Notes: generated by a model from the letters alone, not told the origin. Positions 30,440 through 40,529 are shown, numbered from the stretch's first letter. The stretch is DNA of 64,000 nt from Prorocentrum cordatum (GCA_963575745.1 CAUYUJ010000660.1:46980-110979); one strand, 5' to 3'. Numbers and translations: made by a program.

Positions 30440-31724
30440 CAACCCCCTGGATTAAAAAGTGGAGACCGCAGGGGCCGAGGTAGACGTGGTTTGCCTCCTG
30501 TTAGGCAGCGGGGCCCCGGGACAATGTTGGATTTGTTGCCAATTCCGGAGTTTCCGGTGCCTCCATCATCCCTTTTAATATTATAAAGGCCAAATGGGGC
30601 TCCGACCGGAAAGTGGGATTCTGCTTAGGACTTCCTCAAAAAAAGTTTCCGGTCGCCTTCCAGGGCGACCGGAAATTCTGCCATGCCACCGGAAAGTGGC
30701 GATTCCGCGTGGGACTTCCTCAAAAAAATATTCCGGTCCCTTTTGAGGCCGCCAGACAGTGGCGATTTCGCGTGGGACTTCCTCACACAATACTTTTTGT
30801 CGCATCTCATGCCACCAGAAAACGACGATTTCGCTTGAGACTTCCTGACATTCGAGTTTCTGGTCTCATGTACGCTCACTCAGACGCCGCGGCGGACCTA
30901 TTCTCTTCCACGCTCTCCTTTATCATATACAGTAATTGGATTGTTCTGTCGCATGCTCACCGGCAAGTCAGATTTCCAGTTTTTTTGCCAACAGCCTTCG
31001 CGCGCGCTGGCGAATCTGCGCCTGGGCGATGTCCGCAGGGATGGTCGTTGCATCGTTCGGGTCCACAGTTATGTCTTGGAGTCATCTTGAGGCCATCTTG
31101 AGGTCGCGTCGGGTCGCAGGCCCCCCTGTGGGAGGTTCGATCCCAGGGTCATTTTGGGGCGACGCGGTTGACCCAGGATGTGCGGTCCAGAATCGACGAT
31201 CCAGGATCGATGATCGAGGATACACGATCGATGACCCAGGACCGACTGTGGAAGAGCGAACCCATACCGATCGGAAACGAGGCTTTGGGTTCCACGGCCG
31301 ATCAAAGTTCGACAACCACCTAGCGATTGAGGGTCGGAGATCGAGGGTCGAGGATCCAGGGCCGTTCGGACATCGAGGAGCCAGGATCGAGCGGCCACGA
31401 TCCGTCGAAGTTCGACGCTGGATGGCCGATCGACGAGCGACGATCGAGAACCGATGTTCCAGGCTTGATCGAAACTCCAGGCTCCAGAATGCCTGGCCGA
31501 TCGAACATCCATGATCGAGGTTCGATCGAGGCTCGAGGATCGAGGATCGAGGGCCCCAGATACTTCGAGGGTCGAGGATAGAGGTCCGGTCGAACAGCGA
31601 CCATCGACTTCCCAGGATCCAGTCCCGGTCGAAAGTCGCGGCTCGAAAGCCGAACGACGGACGAATACCAGGATGCGGTTCTTTCGGTGTAGCTCCGATC
31701 TCAACTTTTTAATCCAGGGGGTGG
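30440..31724. mobile_element. B element copy B3, both ends intact
   Basis: 1285 bp from CAACCCCCTGGATTAAAAAG to CTTTTTAATCCAGGGGGTGG. This is one of three copies with both termini complete. Same interior plan as B1. Confidence 0.9.
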
Positions 31725-32088
31725 TTCAAAAAATGGTTCGTTTTGCGATGTCCACAACGTTCGCATCCGTAGTCATTTCGGCTCCAGCGATGTCTTCGGA
31801 CAATCGTGCGAAGCTGGTTCAAGCAATACGGAGGGCAGCGAAAGCTGCGGGCGTTTCCACCACTCAGAGCTGCCCAAGGACACTGCTGCGAGGGAGAAGG
31901 TCCAGGCACTTGCACACCAGGTCGAGTCTTCCAACGCCGACGCAGCAAAGAATGCCGACGTCCAACCCGCCCGGATCTCGGACGAAGTGGTAAATGTGCT
32001 TCAGTCGTAGACCAATGATGCGTTCGGCCACGTAGGAGCATCAAAAAAATCAACCACATCAGAGGAGGCTTCGGCTGCTGCGGTCGAG
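31725..32088 (+). pseudogene. A monomer A6, single frameshift
   Basis: SL-like word at 31766-31787, ATG at 31790. The ORF is normal to AKAAGV, then one extra T (GGCGTTTCCACC) shifts the frame. Otherwise close to the intact A8. Confidence 0.75.
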
Positions 32089-32456
32089 GTTCAAAAAATG
32101 CTGCGTTTTGGCGATGTCCTCCACGTTCGCATCCGTATTCATTGCGGCTCCAGCGATGTCTTCGGACCATCGTGCGAAGCAGGTTCAAGCAAATACCCGA
32201 GTGGCAGAGCGAAACTGCGAGCGTTCACCACTCAGGCTGCCCGAAGGACACTTGCTCGAGGGGAGAAGGTCCAGCAACTGCACACCAGGTCGAGTCTTCC
32301 ACCCGACGCAGCGAAAGAAGGCCGACGTTCCAACCCGCCCATCTCGGACCGAGTGGAAAAATGTGCTTCATCGTAGAACCAATGAATGCGTTCGGCCACG
32401 TGGAGCATGCGAAAAAATCCGCACATCAGACGTGCTTCGGCCTGCTGGCGGTGGAG
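32089..32456 (+). pseudogene. A monomer A7, many indels
   Basis: SL-like word reads CCGTATTCATTGCGGCTCC (32133-32151). Frequent single-base insertions and deletions throughout. The indel density is higher than in its neighbours. Confidence 0.75.
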
Positions 32457-32810
32457 GTTCAAAAAATGGTTCGTTTTGCGATGTCCTCAACGTTCGCATC
32501 CGTAGTCATTTCGGCTCCAGCGATGTCTTCGGACAATCGTGCGAAGCTGGTTCAAGCAATACGGAGGGCAGCGAAAGCTGCGGGCGTTCACCACTCAGAG
32601 CTGCCCAAGGACACTGCTGCGAGGGAGAAGGTCCAGGCACTTGCACACCAGGTCGAGTCTTCCAACGCCGACGCAGCAAAGAAGGCCGACGTCCAACCCG
32701 CCCGGATCTCGGACGAAGTGGTAAATGTGCTTCAGTCGTAGACCAATGATGCGTTCGGCCACGTGGAGCATGCGAAAAAAACAACAACACATCAGACGTG
32801 CTTCGGCCTG
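32457..32810 (+). repeat. A monomer A8, intact unit truncated by B4
   Basis: The cleanest A unit. The consensus monomer is 363 bp (121 codons): 72 codons of ORF, one TAG, and 48 codons of in-frame open spacer running into the next unit. This copy loses its last bases at the junction with B4 (GGCCTG/CAAATGGGGCT). Confidence 0.85.
32523..32741 (+). CDS. 72-residue protein of the A array, intact copy (function unknown)
   Basis: ATG at 32523 to TAG at 32739-32741, encoding 72 residues: MSSDNRAKLVQAIRRAAKAA, then HHSELPKDTAAREKVQALAH, ending ISDEVVNVLQS. The protein is Ala/Lys/Arg/Gln-rich and would be largely helical; no signal peptide or membrane segment is visible and I do not recognise the family. 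The ATG lies two bases after TCCGTAGTCATTTCGGCTCC-AG (32499-32520), which matches the 22-nt dinoflagellate spliced leader at 19 positions. The frame is also open upstream from an ATG at 32466 (MVRFAMSSTFASVVISAPA), which would give 91 residues. I prefer the inner ATG because of the leader-like sequence. Nine other units carry the same ORF with breaks. It may be a small tandem gene family or a decayed one. Confidence 0.45.
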   Translation: MSSDNRAKLVQAIRRAAKAAGVHHSELPKDTAAREKVQALAHQVESSNADAAKKADVQPARISDEVVNVLQS

Positions 32811-33945
32811 CAAATGGGGCTCCGACCGGAAAGTGGGATTCTGCCTAGGACTTCCTCAAAAAAAGTTTCCGGTCGCCTTCCAGGGCGACCGGAAATTCTG
32901 CCATGCCACCGGAAAGTGGCGATTCCGCGTGGGACTTCCTCAAAACAATATTCCGGTCCCTTTTGAGGCCGCCAGACAGTGGCGATTTCGCGTGGGACTT
33001 CCTCACACATTACTTTTTGTCGCATCTCATGCCACCAGAAAACGACGATTTCGCTTGAGACTTCCTGACATTCGAGTTTCTGGTCTCATGTACGCTCACA
33101 CAGACGCCGCGGACCTATTCCTCTTTCCACTCTCTCCTATTATCATCACAGTATTGGATTGTTCCGTGTCGCATGCTCTCCGTGCAAGTCAGATTCCAGT
33201 TGCCACAGCCTCGCGCGCGCGGTCCATCTGCGCCTGGGCGGATGTCCGCAGGGATGGCCGTTGCATCGTTCGGTTCACAGGTTTGTCTTGGAGTCATCTT
33301 GAGGCCATCTTGAGGTCGCGTCGGGTCGCAGGCCCCCCTGTGGGAGGTTCGATCCCAGGGTCATTTTGATTTTGAGGCGACGCGTTGACACCAGGATGTA
33401 ACGGTCCAGAATCGACGGATCCAGGATCGATGATCCGAGGATCGAGGATCGATGACCCAGAGACCGACTGTGGGAAGAGCGAACCATAATCGATCGGAAA
33501 CGAAGGCTTTGGGTCCACGGCCGATCAAAGTTGCAACCACCTAGCGATTGAGGTCGGAAGATCGGGACGAGGATCCACAGGGCCGTTCGGACATCGAGGA
33601 GCCAGGATCGAGCGGCCACGATCCGTCGAAGTTCGACGCTGGATGGCCGATCGAAGAGCGACGATCGAGAACCGATGTTCCAGGCTTGATCGAAACTCCA
33701 GGCTCCAGAATGCCTGGCCGATCGAACATCCATGATCGAGGTTCGATCGAGGCTCGAGGATCGAGGATCAAGGGCCCCAGATACTTCGAGGGTCGAGGAT
33801 AGAGGTCCGGTCGAACAGCGACCATCGACTTCCCAGGATCCAGTCCCGAACGAAAGTCGCGGCTCGAAAGCCGAACGACGGACGAATACCAGGATGCGGT
33901 TCTTTCGGTGTAGCTCCGATCTCAACTTTTTAATCCAGGGGGTGG
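32811..33945. mobile_element. B element copy B4, left end deleted
   Basis: Lacks about 165 bp including the left inverted repeat. The junction CGGCCTG|CAAATGGGG shares GGC and C with the normal AAGGCCAAATGGGG, consistent with a microhomology deletion. The right terminus CTTTTTAATCCAGGGGGTGG is intact. The middle (33365-33580) has many single-base indels. Confidence 0.85.
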
Positions 33946-34325
33946 TACAAAAAATGGTTCGTTTTGCGATGTCCTCAACGTTCGCATCCGTAGTCATTTC
34001 GGCTCCAGCGATGTCTTCGGACAATCGTGCGAAGCTGGTTCAAGCAATACGGAGGGCAGCGAAAGCTGCGGGCGTTCACCACTCAGAGCTGCCCAAGGAC
34101 ACATTGCGCGCGGCAGTGCGATGGGCCAATACGCACAGGTCAGAACAGTTGTGGTCTTTGCAACGAACCGGAAAGAAAGGGCAGAGGATTGCCTGCGGTC
34201 CAACCCGCCCGGATCTCGGACGAAGTGGTAAATGTGCTTCAGTCGTAGACCAATGATGCGTTCGGCCACGTGGAGCATGCGAAAAAATCAACACATCAGA
34301 CGTGCTTCGGCCTGCTGGCGGTGGA
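33946..34325 (+). pseudogene. A monomer A9 with an internal replaced segment
   Basis: Normal SL-like word (33987-34008), ATG at 34011 and ORF to HHSELPKDT, then 34103-34198 is unrelated to other A units (contains GCGATGGGCCAATACGCACA and GAACCGGAAAGAAAGGGCAG) and takes the place of about 77 bp. Normal A sequence resumes at TCCAACCCGCCCGG. Confidence 0.75.
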
Positions 34326-34687
34326 GGTTCAAAAAATGGTTCGTTTTGCGATGTCCTCAACGTTCGCATCCGGTGTCATTCGGCTCCATCGATGTCTTCG
34401 GACAATCGTGCGAAGCTGGTTCAAGCAATACGGAGGGTGCGAAAGCTGCTGCGCGTTCACACTCAGAGCTGCCAAGGACACTGCTGCGAGGGAGAAGGTT
34501 CCAGGCACTTGCACACCAGGTCGAGTCTTCCAACGCCGACGCAGCAAAGAAGGGCCGACGTCCAACCCGCCCGGATCTCGGACGAAGTGGTAAATGTGCT
34601 TCAGTCGTAGACCAATGATGCGTTCGGCCACGTGGAGCATGCGAAAAAATCAACACATCAGACGTGCTTCGGCCTGCTGGCGGTGGA
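34326..34687 (+). pseudogene. A monomer A10, broken
   Basis: SL-like word degraded to TCCGGTGTCATTCGGCTCC (34369-34387). Several one-base losses. Ends at the left terminus of B5. Confidence 0.75.
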
Positions 34688-35964
34688 CAACCCCCTGGAT
34701 TAAAAAGTGGAGACCGCAGGGGCCGAGGTAGACGTGGTTTGCCTCCCGTTAGGCAGCGGGGCCCCGGGACAATGTTGGATTTGTTGCCAATTCCGGAGTT
34801 TCCGGTGCCTCCATCATCCCTTTTAATATTATAAAGGCCAAATGGGGCTCCGACCGGAAAGTGGGATTCTGCCTAGGACTTCCTCAAAAAAAGTTTCCGG
34901 TCGCCTTCCAGGGCGACCGGAAATTCTGCCATGCCACCGGAAAGTGGCGATTCCGCGTGGGACTTCCTCAAAAAATATTCCGGTCCCTTTTGAGGCCGCC
35001 AGACAGTGGCGATTTCGCGTGGGACTTCCTCACACATTACTTTTTGTCGCATCTCATGCCACCAGAAAACGACGATTTCGCTTGAGACTTCCTGACATTC
35101 GAGTTTCTGGTCTCATGTACGCTCACACAGACGCCGCGGACCTATTCCTCTTCCCACTCTCTCCTCTTATCATCACAGTATTGGATTGTTCCGTGTCGCA
35201 TGCTCTCCGTGCAAGTCAGATTCCAGTTGCCACAGCCTCGCGCGCGCGGTCCTATCTGCGCCTGGGCGGATGTCCGCAGGGATGGTCGTTGCATCGTTCG
35301 GTTCACAGGTTTGTCTTGGAGTCATCTTGAGGCCATCTTGAGGTCGCGTCGGGTCGCAGGCCCCCCTGTGGGAGGTTCGATCCCAGGGTCATTTTGGGGC
35401 GACGCGGTTGACCCAGGATGTACGGTCCAGAATCGACGATCCAGGATCGATGATCGAGGATACACGATCGATGACCCAGGACCGACTGTGGAATAGCGAA
35501 CCCATATCGATCGGAAACGAGGCTTTGGGTTCCACGGCCGATCAAAGTTCGACAACCACCTAGCGATTGAGGGTCGGAGATCGAGGGTCGAGGATCCAGG
35601 GCCGTTCGGACATCGAGGAGCCAGGATCGAGCGGCCACGATCCGTCGAAGTTCGACGCTGGATGGCCGATCGAAGAGCGACGATCGAGAACCGATGTTCC
35701 AGGCTTGATCGAAACTCCAGGCTCCAGAATGCCTGGCCGATCGAACATCCATGATCGAGGTTCGATCGAGGCTCGAGGATCGAGGATCGAGGGCCCCAGA
35801 TACTTCGAGGGTCGAGGATAGAGGTCCGGTCGAACAGCGACCATCGACTTCCCAGGATCCAGTCCCGATCGAAAGTCGCGGCTCGAAAGCCGAACGACGG
35901 ACGAATACCAGGATGCGGTTCTGTCGGTGTAGCTCCGATCTCAACTTTTTGATCCAGGGGGTGG
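34688..35964. mobile_element. B element copy B5, last of the array
   Basis: 1277 bp with both termini (CAACCCCCTGGATTAAAAAG and CTTTTTGATCCAGGGGGTGG). Its right flank is not an A monomer but the C repeat, so the composite array ends exactly at a B terminus. Confidence 0.9.
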
Positions 35965-36385
35965 TAGCCAACAGCGTCTATGGACACATTGGGTGCCGTG
36001 ACGTCCACAGACACTTTCGGGGTGGATACGTCTATGGGCAGCGTGGCCGTTGCGTTCAACGCGGTGCAAGGTCGCAGAAAGGGTAGATCCGTCTACGGTA
36101 CATTCCTGTTCTAGAGCAGGTCCCACATGGTACTTCAAGAGCGATCCGTGGAGCACTCGCGGAGTGCTCCAGAGATCTCCGGCACGGCCTCCGCGCCTCA
36201 CATATTCTTGTTTGGAGGGGGAAAAGGTACCCGTTTCCCTCGCCCTTCGCCCGCTTTCCCCTTGTCTGGGCCTCCTGGGAGGCCCTCGTCGCCACCGCTG
36301 GATTCGCTTCGAGATTGTGGTCAGAACGCACCCCGGGACAGGTCGGGGGGCAGCGGTACTGGTACCTTTTGGTTTCCCCATGTCG
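35965..36385 (+). repeat. C dispersed repeat, copy 1
   Basis: Matches 46392-47225. Shared blocks are GCGTCTATGGACACATTGGG, AGCGTGGCCGTTGCGTTC, GGGTAG-TCCGTCTACGGTA, and later GGGCCTCCTGGG-AGCCCTCG, CTGGATTCGC and GGTACC-CTTTTGGTTTCC. The CGTCTATGGRCA word recurs within the unit. No ORF is conserved between copies. Confidence 0.8.
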
Positions 36386-36774
36386 ATATGCATGTATTTT
36401 GATATTGTACCGACATGTATGTATACATACATACATACCTATATGATTGCATGCACATATCGATTTGTTTCACTACATTGAAGCATCCAAACATGTATAT
36501 AAGCATCTTTGAAACTATATTTTTACCCTCCGTACCAGCTGGCCCTCATAAGTTACCGAGTTGGTCGCGCCAGAACTTTTCCGTATCTTGCCTGCCGTCG
36601 TCTTGCCCTGCCCCTCCTCTCCCCTCCCTTCCCGTTCCTTCCGCGGGGGAGGGGGGGGGATCCGGGGCGTGCACCCTGCAGACCGGGGCCACAGAGAGGG
36701 GGAGCTGCGGCCAGGGGCCCGTCGGCTTCGACACCTAACCTGAGAGATTGCCCCGACGCTGAAGTCCGCGAGGG
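36386..36774. other. No gene recognised; short ATAC microsatellite
   Basis: An A/T-rich stretch with TGTATGTATACATACATACA at 36414-36433, followed by G-rich sequence leading into the GGA tract. Confidence 0.45.
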
Positions 36775-37125
36775 GGAGGAGGAGCAGGAGGAAACGGAGG
36801 AGGAGGAGGAAGAGGAGGGAGGGCGGGGGGAGGAGGAGGGAGGAGGAGGAAGGAGGAGGAGGAGGAGGAGGAGGAGGAGGGAGGAGGAGGAGGAGGAGGA
36901 GGAGGAGGAGGAGGAGGAGAGGAGGAGGAGGAGGAGGAGGAGGAGGAGGAGGAGGAGGAGGAGGAGGAGGGAGGAGGAGGAGGGGGAGGAGGAGGAGGAA
37001 GGAGGAGGAGGAGGAGGAGGAGGAGGAGGAGGAGGAGGAGGAGGAGGAAGAGGAGGAGGAGGAGGGGAGGAGGAGGAGGAGGAGGAGGAGGAGGAGGAGG
37101 AGGAGGAGGAGGAGGAGAGGACCAC
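36775..37125. repeat. (GGA)n polypurine tract
   Basis: About 350 bp of GGA with GGGA interruptions. The poly-Glu/Gly/Arg, Ser/Pro and Leu ORFs through it are artefacts. Confidence 0.95.
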
Positions 37126-37984
37126 ATCCCCCCCTCGCTGCGCCCGGTCGGCTTCTCGCTCCCCGCGAGGGGACACGTGGCGCCCGGCGGCTGCGCCGAT
37201 GGCCCGCGCGAGCACTCGGCCGGGGAGTGCGCGCGGCGCGGTCGCAGGGCGCCGCGGGGAGCTTGGCACGCCTCGGGTGGCCGCCTTGCGGGCCGCCAAG
37301 GTCGTCCTTCGCAGAAGGCTCCTGTGCGAGGCGTTCCAAACCTGGCGCTGCCTCCGAGGATCGAAGGGGGGTTGTCATCTCTGCCGCCGCGGAGGGCGGC
37401 GGGAGGGCGGTGGAAGGTCGACGGAAGTGAAACGAGGCCGCCTCCGCCGGCGAAAGCCGGCGGAAGGGCGGCGGAAGGTGGCGGAGGCAAAAGATGCGCC
37501 CCCAAGAGATGAACATATTTTGGGGTTCAGGGCCTCGGGAATCGCTCATGTGTGGGAGCCGGCCGGGATCTCGGCCCACGTGTGCATCCAGACGGAGAGT
37601 GTCTTGCGGTCGACGTGTTGGGGGGAGGTGCGCACGTGCGTACGGGTTCCCCAAACATTACCAGCCTGGAACATATCCCTATTCCTATGCTGGGCATCGC
37701 CCCATCACGATGCCATTCTTAGGGATTCCCTTAGTTTTTGAGGGCGCATCCCTAGGATTGTCATCGCCTTTTGGCGTGTCAATCTTCAATCTTAGGGATC
37801 GGGATCAGTTCGAGGCTGGTAAAAAGAGGGCCTGCACTTCGGGGTTCTCTCACCTGCCCCCGGAGGAGTCGGGCACGCGTGCGGTCCCAGCGGCCTCGTT
37901 CCCGGCCGTCGCCGCACCGCTTTCTCCCCTGCTACAGAAGGCCCGTGTGCGGGCCCCGCGGCCCCGTTCGCGTCGGTCGCCGCC
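37126..37984. other. No gene recognised
   Basis: GC-rich with local repeats of GGCGGAAGG and GGCGGGAGG (37380-37490). Nothing protein-like in a single frame. Confidence 0.4.
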
Positions 37985-38280
37985 GCCCCGTTGCACCCCC
38001 CCCCCCGCGTTGCATTGCAATCGCAGTGCGTTGCAATCGCATTGCATTGCATTGCAGTCCCGTTGCGTTGCCATCGCAGTGCGTTGCAATTGCACGGCTC
38101 TGCATGTCTTGGCATCGCCTTGCTTTGCACTGCTGGTCCGCATTGGTTCGCATCGCAGCGTGTGGCTTTGTATCATTGGTGTACATTGCCATGCATTTCT
38201 CTGTAATAATTGTCATTGCGTGTCATTTCTTTGCCTTGCGTTGCACAACGCATATTGCATCATATGGATCGCATCACTTA
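37985..38280. repeat. TTGCATTGCA-rich repeat
   Basis: Degenerate repetition of GTTGCATTGCAATCGCA and GCGTTGCCATCGCAGTGCG words, then looser CATTGC and CACCA words. The same vocabulary appears in the T element (12560-12740) and at 8640-8725. Confidence 0.75.
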
Positions 38281-38344
38281 GATTGCACCACGCGGACTCC
38301 ACCACCTCGATTGCACCACATACATTCCACAACATCACTGTTTG

Positions 38345-38778
38345 GGGTCCACGCTGCCTAACACACACACATGCACGCATACAGACATATATAATGCTTT
38401 ACGTGTGTACAGGTATGAGCATATACAGAAGCATGCACATGCACTCACTGTGCACATATGCATCTACACAACAATTACCTATATACAGACATTGCAGCAC
38501 GTACAGTTTACATATACATGTAGCTACGCATATACAGCCATACGAACTACATAAACGAGTGCATGTGCATATGCACATGCATTAACATATTCATATACAT
38601 ATATATATATATATATGTATACACATACCCAACTATTTACATGTGTAATGACGTGTCCGTGTATGTTCCCATATGTATACCTGCACAAACATGACACAAC
38701 CATCGACACATGTGTATACAACCATACATATACGTGTGTTCATATGTACATATATATATATGTATATATGTATATGTA

Positions 38779-38812
<34 letters not shown>

Positions 38813-38945
38813 GATGCACGCGCATTTGCATGTACATTCGCACACATATATACCGGTACTTCACATAAACATAACCATATGCTTGTTTATGTGCAGGTAC
38901 ATCTGCACATACATGTACATGCACATAGCACATATGCATATTTGC
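38345..38945. repeat. Mixed CA, TA and TATG microsatellites
   Basis: 600 bp of low-complexity CACATA, ATATATAT and TGTATA repeats with three TA-rich cores (38600-38617, 38750-38775, 38780-38810). ORFs here encode Tyr/Ile/His/Met-rich strings and are artefacts. Confidence 0.9.
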
Positions 38946-39084
38946 GCGGTCCTACATTATCCACGTCGGCGCTGCTCGCAGGAGAGAAGACGGGGAACAT
39001 CAGAGTTTGGGACCCCTCCAGGGCCTCCGACCTGGCCGGCACTGGCACCACCATGCCGGCCAGGAGGGCCCATGCGCCATCCCA

Positions 39085-39280
39085 CACCCAGACGCGTGAC
39101 GTCCCCATTTGTTCAGTACGGGGTCCCTGGAGGTCTCGACCCTTTCCCTGGGACTGGTGTCTCATCCCGAGCCGTTTTTTGCCGGTCCCGTCCCTGGAGG
39201 CGCGGTGCGGGCCCCCGGAGGCCGAGAGTGACGAATCACTTCCCGTCCCGATTTTTTCTCGCGGCGCGAGCGTGTCTGGG
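39085..39280 (+). mobile_element. U-family dispersed element, copy U1
   Basis: Starts CCAGACGCGTGACGTCCCC and ends GCGCGAGCGTGTCTGGG, giving short CCAGAC/GTCTGG inverted ends. Inner words: GGTCCCTGGAGGTC, CCCTTTCCCTGGG, TTTGCCGGTCCC, GGGCCCCCGGAGGCCGA. Five other copies lie in the window (39478, 40326 inverted, 41700, 43125, 55700 inverted). Confidence 0.75.
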
Positions 39281-39477
39281 AAGGCGTGGCCGTGGAGCAC
39301 GCGTGGGAGCCTTCGGCACTCGGCGGCGCGCCCAGGGTGGAAGCGAGAAGGGGCGGGCTCCCTCAGAAGCCTGAGAGAAGTCCCCCGGCCTTCTGAGAAG
39401 TGTTCTCGGCCTTGCCCGAAGACGCAGAAACCCTTTCAGATCCCAGACGGCCAGAGGGCTTCTGAGACGCCCCGCCT

Positions 39478-39620
39478 CCCAGACATCCGCCGATCTGATG
39501 TTTTCGATCCGCGGCCCCAGGGGTCCCAGATCCTTCCCCGGGGGTGCTTTTTCGTCCCCGGTCTGTTTTTGATGGTCCCCGAGCCCGGTAACGGGCCCCC
39601 GGAGGCCGAAAGCTAGGAAA
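39478..39620 (+). mobile_element. U-family dispersed element, copy U2, partial
   Basis: CCCAGACATCCGCCGATC to ACGGGCCCCCGGAGGCCGAA, lacking a clear right terminus. Same internal order as U1. Confidence 0.65.
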
Positions 39621-40035
39621 AAACGCGAGATTGAAAAAATCTGATCCTTTGATCTCTGGGCTCCTGAGAATCAGAACGTGAATTACCTACCCCGCTTTCG
39701 CTTCCAGGCAAAACCAAGCCATACCACGCGCCTCCTCGTCAAGCGGCCTGACCAGTGCAGGCTGCAATTTGGCATCGTTTGGTATCTCTTGGAAGCGAGG
39801 GTGGTTAAAAGCGAGATAGGTTTGTTTTCCCCCTAGAGCAGGCCGCCTCCTCCTCGCTTCCCCCCCCCCCGCTCGCTGCCAGTGCGCGCGTCGCGAGCCG
39901 CCCATGGTGCGCCCGGTCTGCCAGCAGCCTCGCGGGGCAGCGCCCGCGCGCTGCAGGCGCCCGGGGGGGGCGCCGGCGGGGCCAGCGAGGGGCCCAGGCC
40001 TTTGTGGGCCCCGGAAACGGCAGGGCCGTTTTTTT
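39621..40035. other. No gene recognised
   Basis: Moderately GC-rich, unique by eye, with C and G runs near 39866 and 39961. Confidence 0.4.
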
Positions 40036-40230
40036 CACCGTTTCCAAAAAAATGCATCCCTTGAAAATGGAAACGGCAAAAAAAGGTTACCGGAAACGGC
40101 AAAAAAAACGGCTCTAAGATTGGACCTGGAGCCGGAACCGGTCAAAAAACGGCGACGGAACCGGTAACAAAAACGGCGTCGGAACCGGCAAAAAACGGCA
40201 AAGCGGAACCGGTACAAAAACGGCCCTGTC
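40036..40230. repeat. CGGAACCGGYAAAAAACGG short tandem repeat
   Basis: Degenerate units of about 16-22 bp: GGAAACGGCAAAAAAAGG, CGGAACCGGTCAAAAAACGG, CGGAACCGGTAACAAAAACG, CGGAACCGGCAAAAAACGG, CGGAACCGGTACAAAAACGG. The alternation of A runs and CCGG gives a strongly phased pattern. Confidence 0.85.
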
Positions 40231-40325
40231 GCTTCCAGGGCCCACTAAGGTCCAGGCCCGGGCCGCCCGCGACGCGAGTCGACTCGGCCACGCGCAGAGG
40301 GGGGTACAGCACCGAGCACAAAGGA

Positions 40326-40510
40326 CCCAGACATCGGGCGGCTCGGAAAAATCGAGACGGAGGTTTTTCGTCGTTTTCGGCCTCTCAGGGCCCTCGCCGG
40401 GCCTCGGGACCGTCAAAAAACGACTCGGGGTGGAAAACCGGCCCCGGGGAAGTGGTCGGGAGGTCGGGGGCCCGTGTCTCGAAAAAATCGAGACGTCGGA
40501 TGTCTGCAGA
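40326..40510 (-). mobile_element. U-family dispersed element, copy U3, inverted
   Basis: The reverse complement reads CAGACATCCGACGTCTCGA then the family order, with GGCCTCGGGACCGTCAAAAA on the plus strand as its centre. Ends at CAGACATCGG. Confidence 0.7.
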
Positions 40511-40529
40511 GCCCGTAACCCTAATATCA

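Noticed and set aside
36509-37741. 410-codon plus-strand ORF and antisense partners
   Set aside because: Most of the length is the GGA tract; flanks show no domain.
38615-39616. 333-codon ORF rich in Tyr, Ile and His
   Set aside because: First part is TA/CA microsatellite, second part is a U-family element.
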